A DNA stretch of 64,000 nucleotides from JABWAN01 sp041918175. Lineage in GTDB: Bacteria; Zhuqueibacterota; Zhuqueibacteria; Zhuqueibacterales; Zhuqueibacteraceae. A program made the translations under genes and the position numbers. Each line of letters begins with the position of its first letter. Position 1 is the first letter of the stretch. Of this stretch, positions 50,458-59,169 are shown in pieces. Under the pieces are notes generated by a model. That model saw only the letters and a program-made list of their open reading frames with translations, had not been told where the DNA came from and searched no databases. The stretch spans positions 1 through 64,000 of the forward strand of contig JAYRWE010000042.1 of the NCBI GenBank assembly GCA_041918175.1, in the 5' to 3' direction.

Positions 50458-50667
50458 TCAAGCCGCTTGCCGCGACAACGGTTCGCCGGCGTGTTGTGTG
50501 AGATAATCCAAAATCTCTTTTTGCATCCGCTGAATTTTCGCGCAATAGCCGCCTGCAACCATGGGAAATTCTTCCGGATTGGCGGTAACGCGCAACTGCG
50601 CGAGCAAGCGCTGAAAGTACGCGATGCGCTCGTGCGTGACTTCCATTTCTCGATCATCTTCTATCAC
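50458..50667 (-). CDS. Small protein in DUF5615/DUF433 cassette (69 aa)
   Basis: A GTG start at 50667 overlaps the stop of the DUF5615 gene (GTGA), suggesting coupled translation; an ATG at 50646 is an alternative. The sequence MEVTHERIAYFQRLLAQLR, then GGYCAKIQRMQKEILDYL is mostly helical. I cannot name the family. Its position as third gene of a toxin-antitoxin-like unit suggests an accessory role. Confidence 0.6.
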   Translation of the reverse strand: MIEDDREMEVTHERIAYFQRLLAQLRVTANPEEFPMVAGGYCAKIQRMQKEILDYLTQHAGEPLSRQAA

Positions 50668-50987
50668 GATCCCACCTCAACCAACTGGCCTGCGGTAATT
50701 CCCTTCATTACATGCAATGCCTCGGGGACTAAAGGCTGTAAATCATCAATCCGGTTTGATTTGGCGATCAAGACGATAACACCGATCTTGAAGTTTCGCA
50801 GGTTCTGTTGGTGCTTCAAATTTTGATCGCTCGTGACCAACACTTCATATCCTGCGCCAACCGCCAATCCCAGCAGTTTGCCGTTCTTTATACTCGACCA
50901 GCCTACCTCCGTGACATGATCGATAGCATGGCCGATGAAATCAAACTTCAGAGGCCGAGGTACGCATTCGTCAAGCAAAACTTTCAT
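50664..50987 (-). CDS. DUF5615 PIN-like toxin
   Basis: A 107-residue protein with the PIN-like DUF5615 start MKVLLDECVPRPLKFDFIGH and later VLVTSDQNLKHQQNL. The acidic residues Asp6, Glu7 and the later Asp fit the metal site of PIN nucleases. It overlaps the upstream DUF433 gene by 17 bases, forming the usual antitoxin-toxin order. It probably cleaves RNA when free. Confidence 0.85.
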   Translation of the reverse strand: MKVLLDECVPRPLKFDFIGHAIDHVTEVGWSSIKNGKLLGLAVGAGYEVLVTSDQNLKHQQNLRNFKIGVIVLIAKSNRIDDLQPLVPEALHVMKGITAGQLVEVGS

Positions 50988-51201
50988 GGTAATGGCTCAT
51001 GAGATATTCGCGACCGGAGGCTTCCAGAAATTTGATGACCTGATCTCTTTTGACCGCGGGGAAATGCTCCAAAAAGACTTCGATATCATATCCGCCTTCC
51101 AAGTAGTCGATGAGATTTTTCACCGGCACACGCGTGCCTTTAAAGACCGGAGCACCGCTCATGATCTCCTTGTCGATCGTGACAACATTGGGCAGTAACA
51201 T
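50971..51201 (-). CDS. DUF433 antitoxin
   Basis: A 76-residue winged-helix-like DUF433 protein: IMSGAPVFKGTRVPVKNLID and LEHFPAVKRDQVIKFLE are the family hallmarks. GGAGG lies before the ATG. It overlaps the DUF5615 toxin gene and likely neutralises the toxin and represses the operon. Confidence 0.86.
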   Translation of the reverse strand: MLLPNVVTIDKEIMSGAPVFKGTRVPVKNLIDYLEGGYDIEVFLEHFPAVKRDQVIKFLEASGREYLMSHYHESFA

Positions 51202-51334
51202 AGCGACCTCCTAACAGCCTGCGCTGTTCGTTAAGCAATTCATGTTCAAAGCAACTGCTAGCATCCGAGTTGCGGCAATGTAATGCGGCGGTGCTACTCA
51301 TGCTATCTTTTTTCCGCCGCTGTTTCGTAACGCC

Positions 51335-53830
51335 TCACCGATAAAATACCGGATACCTCTCCGGCGCGGCTTCGTGCATCAACTCATACACGGCTTCGAA
51401 TATCGTTTCGACATTCGGTTTCGACCAATAGTCGCCGTCGGAGCCGTACGCGGGGCGATGCGGTTTGCCCGGCAACGTGCGCGGTTGCGAATCCAAATAG
51501 CGATAGCCGTTTTGCTTTTCGAGCACTTCTTGCAGCATATAAGCAGTCGTGCCGCCCGGCACGTCTTCATCCACAAACACGATGCGGCTCGTTTTCTTCA
51601 ATGACTCGACGATCACGCTGCGCACGTCGAACGGCAAGAGCGATTGCACGTCGATGACTTCGATCTCAATACCCACTTGGCGCAATTTCTCCGCGGCTTC
51701 CATCACCACACGACAACACGCGCCGTAAGTCACAACGGTCACGTCGTTGCCTGCGCGCAAAATTTCCGGCACGCCGAGCGGCACGGTGAAAGCGCCGATG
51801 TTGTCCGGCAATTTTTCTTTGAGGCGATAGCCATTGAGCACTTCGACGACAACCGCGGGATCATCGGCTTGCAAGAGCGTGTTGTAAAATCCGGCGGCCT
51901 GCGTCATGTTGCGCGGCACGAGCACGTGCATGCCGCGCACGAGATGAATGAGTCCGGCCATGGGCGAGCCGGAATGCCACACGCCTTCGAGACGATGACC
52001 TCGGCTGCGAATGATCACCGGCGCTTTCTGCCCGCCGGCCGTGCGCCATTGCAGGGTGGCGAGATCGTCGGACATGATTTGCAGCGCGTAAAGAATGTAA
52101 TCGAGATATTGAATCTCCGCGAGCGGGCGCAGGCCACGCATGGCTAGGCCGATGGCTTGGCCGAGAATGGTGCACTCGCGAATGCCGGTATCGGCCACGC
52201 GCAACTCGCCATATTTTTCCTGCAAGCCTTTGAAGCCTTGATTGACATCGCCGAGGCGACCGAGGTCTTCGCCAAAAGCGATGAGGCGTGGATCGCGGGC
52301 GAGCGCGGCGTCGAAGCACGCATTGACGATTTCAAAGCCATTGAGTGTGGGCGAAGCTTCCGAATACGCGGCTTTGACTTCGGGCACGCGCAACGCGGAG
52401 CTTGCGGTTTCATTATAAAGATGCGAGCCGTAGCGCGCGGCAGTGCGGCCTTCGTATTCTTTTTTAAACAGAAAAAGATTTTGCTTCTCAACTTGCGCCT
52501 CGTTGCGGCTGAGGAACAAAGCTTCGTGCAATGTCGTGGCAACATCGCGGCGTAAAGGATTCGCGAGCGCGAGCAATTTGTTTTTGAGATGAAGCAGCTC
52601 GTCTTTGTGCCGGGAGTTTTGCGCGAACGTTTCGAGCAACGCTGCGGCCTCTTTGCGCTCGGCCAGAATGGGCGCGAGATACGCTTGCCACGCTTGATCA
52701 CGAAAATCCGCAACGAGCTTTTGATCTTCCTGCTCGAATGCGTCGAGTTGCGCCGCGGTGGCAATCTCTTCGCTGATCATCCACTCGCGCAGTTGTTTGA
52801 GGCAATCAAACTCTTGCTCCCATTCCAAGCGCTCTTTGGTTTTATAACGCTCATGGCTGCCCGAAGTGGAATGGCCTTGCGGCTGCGTGACTTCAATGAC
52901 ATGCACAATCGCGGGCACGTGCTCGTCGCGAACTCTTTCCGCGGCTTTCAAATAGGTTTTGACCAACTCTACATAATCCCATGCCCTCACTTTGTAGAGT
53001 TCAAAACCATCGCGACTGCCGCGCTTGCGTTGAAAGCCGGAGAGCAATTCCGAAAGATCGCCTTTGGTGACTTGATGCTCGTTATGCACGGAGATGCCGT
53101 AATCATCATCCCAAATCGAAAGGAGCACGGGCGCGTGCAAGACGCCGATGGCGTTGATCGCTTCCCACACCATGCCTTCCGCGCACGAGGCGTTGCCGAT
53201 GGTGCCAAACGCAATCTCGTTGCCTTTATCGGAAAATTGTGTGAGGTGATGCAGCGACTCCAACTCGCGATACACGCGCGAAGCATAGCCCAAGCCCACG
53301 AGTCGCGGCATTTGCGAGCCGGTGGGCGAAACGTCCGCAGAGGAGTTGTACATGTCCATCAAATTTTTCCAAGAGCCGTCCGCACGCAAGCTGCGCGTGG
53401 CAAAGTGCGCGTTCATGCCTCGTCCGCCAGAGTTGGGTTCGGCCTCGATCTCGGCGTGCGCGTACAATTGCGCGAAGTATTCGAGAAGCGAACAATTGCC
53501 GAGCGCGAACATGAGCGTTTGATCGCGATAATAGCCGGAGCGGAAATCGCCTTTGCGAAACGCGTGCGCGAGCGCGACCTGCGGCACTTCTTTGCCGTCG
53601 CCGAAGATGCCGAACTTGGCTTTGCCGCCCATGACTTCTTTGCGGCTGATGAGGCTCACTTGCCGGCTTTGATAGGCAATGCGATAGTCGCGAATGATTT
53701 GTTCGGCGCGCAATGGGAGCGCCTCGGCCTTTGGCAATGTGCCATTCGAGGGCTTCGGAGTTTTCATTTGCGCGGAACGTTTTGGAGCCTTTGCAGCTTT
53801 GGGCTTTGCAGTCTTGCGAGCAGCGGGCAT
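51335..53830 (-). CDS. 2-oxoacid dehydrogenase E1, fused alpha and beta subunits
   Basis: An 831-residue thiamine diphosphate enzyme. A Lys/Ala/Pro-rich tail (~1-40) precedes the alpha part (FGDGKEVPQVALAHAFRKGD, GGRGMNAHF and the TPP motif IGNASCAEG with DDDYGIS). The beta part from ~490 has FGEDLGRLGDVNQGFKG and a transketolase C-terminal domain (FVDEDVPGGTTAYML). Fused E1 of this kind, common in Bacteroidota, oxidises branched-chain 2-oxoacids. That would accept the products of the leucine dehydrogenase in this window. No E2 or E3 gene is adjacent. Confidence 0.87.
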   Translation of the reverse strand: MPAARKTAKPKAAKAPKRSAQMKTPKPSNGTLPKAEALPLRAEQIIRDYRIAYQSRQVSLISRKEVMGGKAKFGIFGDGKEVPQVALAHAFRKGDFRSGYYRDQTLMFALGNCSLLEYFAQLYAHAEIEAEPNSGGRGMNAHFATRSLRADGSWKNLMDMYNSSADVSPTGSQMPRLVGLGYASRVYRELESLHHLTQFSDKGNEIAFGTIGNASCAEGMVWEAINAIGVLHAPVLLSIWDDDYGISVHNEHQVTKGDLSELLSGFQRKRGSRDGFELYKVRAWDYVELVKTYLKAAERVRDEHVPAIVHVIEVTQPQGHSTSGSHERYKTKERLEWEQEFDCLKQLREWMISEEIATAAQLDAFEQEDQKLVADFRDQAWQAYLAPILAERKEAAALLETFAQNSRHKDELLHLKNKLLALANPLRRDVATTLHEALFLSRNEAQVEKQNLFLFKKEYEGRTAARYGSHLYNETASSALRVPEVKAAYSEASPTLNGFEIVNACFDAALARDPRLIAFGEDLGRLGDVNQGFKGLQEKYGELRVADTGIRECTILGQAIGLAMRGLRPLAEIQYLDYILYALQIMSDDLATLQWRTAGGQKAPVIIRSRGHRLEGVWHSGSPMAGLIHLVRGMHVLVPRNMTQAAGFYNTLLQADDPAVVVEVLNGYRLKEKLPDNIGAFTVPLGVPEILRAGNDVTVVTYGACCRVVMEAAEKLRQVGIEIEVIDVQSLLPFDVRSVIVESLKKTSRIVFVDEDVPGGTTAYMLQEVLEKQNGYRYLDSQPRTLPGKPHRPAYGSDGDYWSKPNVETIFEAVYELMHEAAPERYPVFYR

Positions 53831-53918
53831 AGTCGAATCCGAGTTGATGGAAGTTTGGAGTTGGATGAAACGGGAGGGTAGAATTGAGCAGTGTCTGCAC
53901 GAACCATGAAACGATGTA

Positions 53919-54134
53919 TCATGCGCCGATAGTCAAAACCTGACCGAGTTTAATTATCGAAATAGCAGCGAGAATCAATTCGCGCGTGACTGTTGGAAAA
54001 CCTTCTTGAAAGTCTTCGATTGACTCCCCGGCGGCAAGATGATCCAGCAAGGTTTGCACGGGCACTCTGGTTCCGGCGAACACGGACGTGCCGCCCATGA
54101 TTTCGGGGGAGGAGCTGATCACTTTCGATTTCAT
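53919..54134 (-). CDS. Orphan DUF433 antitoxin-like protein
   Basis: A 71-residue DUF433 protein (EIMGGTSVFAGTRVPVQTLL, EDFQEGFPTVTRELILAA). The C-terminal helix departs from the family (IIKLGQVLTIGA). No DUF5615 toxin follows within the 88 bases before the E1 gene, so the partner has been lost. AAGGAG precedes the ATG region. Confidence 0.75.
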   Translation of the reverse strand: MKSKVISSSPEIMGGTSVFAGTRVPVQTLLDHLAAGESIEDFQEGFPTVTRELILAAISIIKLGQVLTIGA

Positions 54135-54209
54135 AACTCAAAACTCCTTTAACACGAGTTTCTTGCGTCGCGCGGCAATCCCTGAAAATTTTTTATATCC
54201 GCAAGGACG

Positions 54210-55025
54210 CTAGACCAACGTCATTTGCGCTTCGGTTTGCGTGCGCGGCAGATCGCGCGGCGTTCGTTCGCTGCGCGGGTCGAATGAATCGAACGTCAGA
54301 GTTTTTTCCGCGAGGCGTTTTTTCGACATTGCAATGTACTCTTGATTGAGGTCTATGCCGATCCAATTTCTACCTAAAACTTCGGCAACTTTGCAGGTCG
54401 TTCCGCTGCCGACGAAAGGATCGAGCACAAGATCGCCAACATTCGAACTGACTTTGATAATCCGTTCGAGCAGGGCTTCGGGTTTTTGCGTGGGATGGCT
54501 TTCGCGCTCGGCGCTGCAATAATGCACGTGCGAAAATTGCCACACGTCACCGGGGTTTGCACCCTGCATGTTGTTGCGTGCGCGATAGTACTTCTGCGGC
54601 ACACGTACTTCGTCGAGGTTAAAGACAAAATCATTCGTCTTGGTGAAGTATAGAATGTCTTCGTGTCGCGGGGAGAAGCCGATTTTTCTGCCCATGCCTT
54701 GGGTATAGTGCCACGTAATCCAGCCGTTAAAGTTCAAACGAAATCTTTCTTCCAACAAAAGAAAAAGCCTTGAGATGAACCTCACGCCCATGAAAATGTA
54801 TATTGAACCGGTGGGTTTCAAAACCCGAATGGCCTGCGAGACCCATTGGTGAGTGAACTCTTCATAGTCGCGCCAGGCTTTGAGGTCATGATTATTGCCA
54901 TAGTCTTTGCCCAAATTATAGGGCGGGTCGGCAACCAGCAAATCGATACTGGCATCTTCCAGTTTGGCGAGTTCGGTGCATGCGTCGCCACAAATGAGAG
55001 CTTTCATAGATTTTGTTCGGCTCAT
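54210..55025 (-). CDS. Type II DNA methyltransferase (beta class, DPPY)
   Basis: 271 residues from the ATG 55025, chosen because ATGA overlaps the stop of the upstream endonuclease gene; an ATG 12 codons earlier also exists. Motif IV DPPYNLGKDYGN near the start and motif I DPFVGSGTTCKVAEVLG near the end give the beta-class order for N6-adenine (or N4-cytosine) methylation. It protects host DNA from the paired endonuclease. Specificity is unknown. Confidence 0.88.
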   Translation of the reverse strand: MSRTKSMKALICGDACTELAKLEDASIDLLVADPPYNLGKDYGNNHDLKAWRDYEEFTHQWVSQAIRVLKPTGSIYIFMGVRFISRLFLLLEERFRLNFNGWITWHYTQGMGRKIGFSPRHEDILYFTKTNDFVFNLDEVRVPQKYYRARNNMQGANPGDVWQFSHVHYCSAERESHPTQKPEALLERIIKVSSNVGDLVLDPFVGSGTTCKVAEVLGRNWIGIDLNQEYIAMSKKRLAEKTLTFDSFDPRSERTPRDLPRTQTEAQMTLV

Positions 55026-55783
55026 TTTATCCATTCGTTTTGCCTCGCCAATTTTAGCCAAGCGGTTTTACCTTTTGAGCGAATGTATTTCTCGTCAAGC
55101 AGTTTAAGAAATTCCCACGTGCTTCTCTTTTCAAGATCGACATAGTGGATGTCGCGAATTTGCAATTGGCCGGTTCCCAGGGCAGGGTTGTAGGTCAAGT
55201 CGGCCGATGAAATATATTTCAAATCATATTCGGCGTGTGAAACGACTTCCATGATTCCTTTTGTCATGCCGGTCGTTTCTTCTCTTTCGCCATAAACCCG
55301 ATGCTTCAATGAAAGAATCACGAAAAGATAGTCCGGGTCATGAAGATACTCGTTGCGAATACGTTGATAGGAAGTGATGTTGGGACTCTTGCCGGAGGTT
55401 GCAATATCTTCTGCCGTAGCTTTCACATCAATGTTGGCGGAGGCATAGACAGTGGTGCCTGCTCTTTTTTTAAACTGTAAAATGATATCAAACGGATCGA
55501 GTCGCTTACCAGCCTGGACATTGATAAGTTCATACTCGTTCTCCGCCACGGCGCAGATTTGTTCAAATTGCTCATGCGCCCAGGCTTCCACAAAAGGACC
55601 AGCCACTTTGTTGATATTCTCGAGCGGCAGGCCGCGTTTAAGATTGGTGTGAATGAAGATACGATTTTGCCCCGTGGCGATAGCATGCGTCATGATCTGA
55701 GCAATTCTTTGCAAGACGTAAGCTGATTGCTCAGCATAAGCCGTGCTTTCGTGCGGAATTTTGAATTTGATTTTCTTGCTCAA
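55022..55783 (-). CDS. Putative type II restriction endonuclease
   Basis: A 253-residue protein directly upstream of a DNA methyltransferase with ATGA overlap. RLDPFDIILQFKK followed by ASANIDVKATAED resembles a PD-(D/E)XK core with Asp and Lys in place. I do not recognise the family or its target site. Function is inferred from the pairing and motif. Confidence 0.7.
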   Translation of the reverse strand: MSKKIKFKIPHESTAYAEQSAYVLQRIAQIMTHAIATGQNRIFIHTNLKRGLPLENINKVAGPFVEAWAHEQFEQICAVAENEYELINVQAGKRLDPFDIILQFKKRAGTTVYASANIDVKATAEDIATSGKSPNITSYQRIRNEYLHDPDYLFVILSLKHRVYGEREETTGMTKGIMEVVSHAEYDLKYISSADLTYNPALGTGQLQIRDIHYVDLEKRSTWEFLKLLDEKYIRSKGKTAWLKLARQNEWIK

Positions 55784-55904
55784 GCTAAAACGATGTTATG
55801 ATTGAAAAGCCTGTAAAATATTTCATCAGCATCAGAAATTATCGGCGCGCAAAATAGCCAACGCACTTTTGAATGTCAATTCCAAACTCCGTGGGAAAAA
55901 AGCC

Positions 55905-55933
55905 TTGACAATCTGAGGTCGGAGTTATATTTT
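55905..55933 (+). promoter_or_regulatory. Promoter of the ABC ATPase gene
   Basis: TTGACA at 55905-55910 and TATTTT at 55928-55933 have a 17-base spacer; TATATT at 55926 with a 15-base spacer is an alternative. TATATTTTG also approaches the TAnnTTTG element of Bacteroidota. Confidence 0.55.
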
Positions 55934-56017
55934 GGCCGCACAATTTTTATCCTGCGACGCGAGACCCAATCCATACTTGCCTTCTTTTTCGACGTAACCA
56001 CTGGTTCATCCAACCTT

Positions 56018-57127
56018 ATGGCACGTGTACAACTTCGTGACGTTAGCAAAATTTACGACAAAGGTGTGATTGCGGTAAACAAGGCCAATATCGACATGCG
56101 CGACAAGGAGTTTGTCGTTTTGGTCGGCCCTTCGGGTTGCGGCAAATCAACCACTTTACGCATGGTAGCCGGGCTTGAAGAAATTTCCAGTGGCGAAATT
56201 CGGATCGGCGATAAACTCGTCAACGAGGTGCAGCCGAAGGATCGCGATATTGCGATGGTCTTTCAAAATTACGCGCTGTATCCGCACATGACAGTTTACG
56301 AAAACATGGCGTTCGGCCTCAAGCTGCGCAAGTATCCCAAGGCTGAGATCGAGCAGCGCGTGCGCGAAGCTGCAAAAATTTTAAGCATCGAAGAGTTTTT
56401 GGAGCGCAAACCCAAAGCGCTTTCCGGCGGACAAAGACAGCGTGTTGCAGTCGGTCGCGCGATTGTGCGCAAGCCGCAAGTTTTTTTGTTCGACGAGCCG
56501 CTGTCAAATCTTGATGCGAAGTTGCGCGTGCAAATGCGCATCGAGATTTCGAAGCTGCACGCGCGTTTGGAAACGACGATGATCTACGTCACGCACGATC
56601 AAGTCGAGGCGATGACGATGGGTGATCGCATTGTGGTGATGAAAGACGGCAACGTGCAACAGATTGACACGCCATTGAATTTGTACAATCATCCGAAAAA
56701 CAAATTCGTGGCCGGCTTCATCGGCTCGCCTGCGATGAATTTTGTGACGGGCCGCATCACGCGCGAGAGCGGGTTGTTCCTACACGAAGGAACCAACCGG
56801 TTGCGCATTCCGCCGCAATATGAAAATAATTTGTCGGCGTATGTCGATCAAAACGCAGTGTTTGGCATTCGCCCGGAAGATATTCATTTAGCAGAAAGTG
56901 CAATTGGTTTAACGCAAAAAGCCGAGTTGTCCGCTACAGTAGAAGTTGTCGAACCGATGGGCAGTGAGATTTATCTGTATCTGAATACCGGAACCAATAA
57001 CCTCGTGGCACGCATCAACGCCCGCACCGAACCTGCCGTGGGCAGCCGTCTCGCCCTTGTTTTGGACATGAGCAAAGCGCATTTCTTTGACGCCCAAAGC
57101 GAAGTCCGTTTGCAAGCGGCGGCTTAA
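56018..57127 (+). CDS. ABC transporter ATPase, MsmK/UgpC/MalK type
   Basis: A 369-residue ATPase: Walker A GPSGCGKSTT, signature ALSGGQRQRVAVGRAI, Walker B VFLFDEPLSNLDAK and the switch His in VTHDQ. A C-terminal TOBE/OB region (FGIRPEDIHLAE) of ~130 residues is typical of carbohydrate importers. No permease or binding protein is adjacent, so it probably serves several sugar transporters encoded elsewhere. Confidence 0.92.
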   Translation: MARVQLRDVSKIYDKGVIAVNKANIDMRDKEFVVLVGPSGCGKSTTLRMVAGLEEISSGEIRIGDKLVNEVQPKDRDIAMVFQNYALYPHMTVYENMAFGLKLRKYPKAEIEQRVREAAKILSIEEFLERKPKALSGGQRQRVAVGRAIVRKPQVFLFDEPLSNLDAKLRVQMRIEISKLHARLETTMIYVTHDQVEAMTMGDRIVVMKDGNVQQIDTPLNLYNHPKNKFVAGFIGSPAMNFVTGRITRESGLFLHEGTNRLRIPPQYENNLSAYVDQNAVFGIRPEDIHLAESAIGLTQKAELSATVEVVEPMGSEIYLYLNTGTNNLVARINARTEPAVGSRLALVLDMSKAHFFDAQSEVRLQAAA

Positions 57128-57468
57128 CTTCTTACTCGTCTTGTTTGGTTTGATCTTACCGGTTACAATCTCGCACCGCGCGAAGTTTATCCCCAACACG
57201 CAAGAGGCTTTCGTTGTCTGCATAGAAATTACGTCAGGTTTGCGCATGTCGTGGCCGTGTTGTGACTCCAATCCATAACCATCAACGACCGCAGCTATTC
57301 TCCGTATTGCATCTTTTCCTTTTCACATTCGTCACCTAGACTCCCGTTCGAGGGTCATTTCTAATTTTATCGTCGCGTGTGTTGCGTTTGGCGTTTGGCC
57401 CAATGATACGGCTCGCCGCTCCCGCAACGCGCCGCTCAACCTCTAATGTCTAACCAAAAGGGTTTATC
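57128..57468 (+). other. Intergenic region and rho leader
   Basis: No gene is supported in these 341 bases. The part at ~57297-57352 is rich in C and T and poor in G, as Rho-binding (rut) sites are. That would fit autoregulation of rho by attenuation, an inference only. Confidence 0.4.
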
Positions 57469-58716
57469 ATGGACATTGCAGAGCTGAAGGCAATGAAAAT
57501 CGCCGAGCTCACCAAAGTAGCGCAAGAGCTTAATGTGCAAGGCGCTGCCGGCTTGAAAAAGTCCGATCTTATTTTTCGTATTCTCGAAGAGCAAACCAAA
57601 AAGGAAGGCTTGATTTTCGCCGACGGCGTGCTCGAAGTTTTGCCCGATGGCTACGGCTTCCTGCGCTCGCCGGATTATAACTATCTCCCCGGCCCGGACG
57701 ATATCTACGTTTCGCCGAGTCAGATCAAACGCTTCGGCTTGCGCACGGGCGACACGGTTTCCGGACAGATACGTCCGCCGAAAGAGAACGAGCGCTTCTT
57801 CGCGCTGCTCAAAGTCGAAGCCGTCAATTTTGAAAACCCCGACGTTGCCAAGAGCAAAATACTCTTCGACAATCTCACCCCGCTTTATCCGCTCAAACGC
57901 ATCAAGCTGGAACACGATCCGCGTGATTATACCTCGCGCATTATGAATTTGCTCTCGCCGCTTGGCAAAGGCCAGCGCGGTTTGATTGTCGCGCAGCCGA
58001 AAACCGGCAAGACCACGATTCTGCAAAAAATTGCAAACGCCATTACGGCGAATCATCCCGAAATCAAGCTCATCGTGCTCTTGATCGACGAGCGCCCCGA
58101 AGAAGTCACGGACATGGAGCGTTCGGTCAATGCCGAGGTTGTTAGCTCGACCTTCGACGAACCGCCCGAGCGCCACGTGCAAGTGGCCGACATGGTTTTG
58201 GAAAAGGCCAAGCGTTTGGTGGAATACAGCCAAGATGTCGTCATCTTGCTTGATTCGATCACGCGTCTCGCGCGTGCGCACAATGCGGTTGTGCCGCACT
58301 CCGGCAAAATTCTCTCCGGTGGTTTGGATGCCACGGCGCTCGAACGGCCCAAGCGCTTCTTCGGCGCGGCGCGTAATATCGAAGAAGGCGGCAGTCTTAC
58401 CATCATTGCCACGGCTTTGATCGACACCGGCAGCCGCATGGACGAAGTCATCTTTGAAGAGTTCAAAGGCACGGGCAACATGGAACTCGTGCTCGACCGT
58501 CGCCTCTCTGATCGCCGCATGTTTCCCTCCATTGACATCAACAAATCCGGCACGCGCAAAGAAGAGCTTCTGCTCACGGATTTCGAAATCAATCGCGTGT
58601 GGATTCTGCGCAAGTTTTTGAGCGAGTTGAATCCCGTCGAGGCGATGGAGTTTCTACTCGAAAGAATGCGCGGCACGAAATCGAATGAGGACTTTTTAAC
58701 GCGGATGAATTCGTAA
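57469..58716 (+). CDS. rho: Transcription termination factor Rho
   Basis: A 415-residue hexameric helicase. Residues 1-45 are the Rho N-domain (LKAMKIAELTKVAQELNV). The RNA-binding OSB fold has GYGFLRSPDYNYLPGPDDIY. Walker A is AQPKTGKTT at 175-183, and VILLDSITRLARAHN is Walker B. It ends transcripts that bear rut sites. The order rho-rpmE-DUF1385-prfA-prmC is typical of many bacterial lineages. Confidence 0.96.
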   Translation: MDIAELKAMKIAELTKVAQELNVQGAAGLKKSDLIFRILEEQTKKEGLIFADGVLEVLPDGYGFLRSPDYNYLPGPDDIYVSPSQIKRFGLRTGDTVSGQIRPPKENERFFALLKVEAVNFENPDVAKSKILFDNLTPLYPLKRIKLEHDPRDYTSRIMNLLSPLGKGQRGLIVAQPKTGKTTILQKIANAITANHPEIKLIVLLIDERPEEVTDMERSVNAEVVSSTFDEPPERHVQVADMVLEKAKRLVEYSQDVVILLDSITRLARAHNAVVPHSGKILSGGLDATALERPKRFFGAARNIEEGGSLTIIATALIDTGSRMDEVIFEEFKGTGNMELVLDRRLSDRRMFPSIDINKSGTRKEELLLTDFEINRVWILRKFLSELNPVEAMEFLLERMRGTKSNEDFLTRMNS

Positions 58717-58725
58717 AATAAGCGC

Positions 58726-58754
58726 TTGCTTTTCGGACACTCTCGCGCTACATT
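58726..58754 (+). promoter_or_regulatory. Promoter of rpmE
   Basis: TTGCTT at 58726-58731 and TACATT at 58749-58754 are 17 bases apart. A 7-bp inverted repeat (TTCGGAC 58732-58738, GTCCGAA 58759-58765) frames the -10 and could be an operator or leader hairpin. Confidence 0.5.
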
Positions 58755-58797
58755 CGCCGTCCGAAAAATAAAGTATTCGAACCTCAAGGAGATTGTC

Positions 58798-59019
58798 GTG
58801 AAACCAGATATTCATCCCAAATACGTGATGGGCACCGTGACTTGCGCGTGCGGGAAAGTTTTTCAAGTGCGCAGCACGATCGGCGATCAGCGTATTGAAA
58901 TCTGCTCGCAATGCCATCCGTATTTCACCGGCAAGCAAAAGCTCATCGACTCCGCGGGCCGCGTGGAAAAGTTCATGAAGAAGTATGGCACCAAAGCCCC
59001 GGCTGCCGCAGCCGCATAG
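58798..59019 (+). CDS. rpmE: 50S ribosomal protein L31
   Basis: 73 residues from GTG 58798, with AAGGAG upstream. Zinc ligands Cys16, Cys18, Cys36 and Cys39 (TCACGKVF, EICSQCHPYFTG) mark the C+ zinc form. The tail is extended by KAPAAAAA. It binds the large subunit near the central protuberance. A terminator follows. Confidence 0.95.
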   Translation: MKPDIHPKYVMGTVTCACGKVFQVRSTIGDQRIEICSQCHPYFTGKQKLIDSAGRVEKFMKKYGTKAPAAAAA

Positions 59020-59035
59020 CTCCATTGTTTGGCGC

Positions 59036-59086
59036 AAAACGGAATACGTCTTTTCTCTCTTAGGGGAGGCGTGTTCCGTTTTTTGT
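59036..59086 (+). terminator. Rho-independent terminator after rpmE
   Basis: AACGGAATACG (59038-59048) pairs with CGTGTTCCGTT (59070-59080), one wobble pair, followed by TTTTGTTT. It lies 16 bases past the rpmE stop. Confidence 0.8.
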
Positions 59087-59169
59087 TTGTGAAAAGAGCG
59101 CCGCGGGATTAGAGACCGTTGAAAATTTGAAATCGCCGTTACTCATCGCAGAGAAAGAAAATAGTCTTC

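Noticed and set aside
52589..53881. Long plus-strand open frame opposite the E1 gene
   Set aside because: The minus strand encodes an intact TPP enzyme; no ribosome site or domain on this strand.
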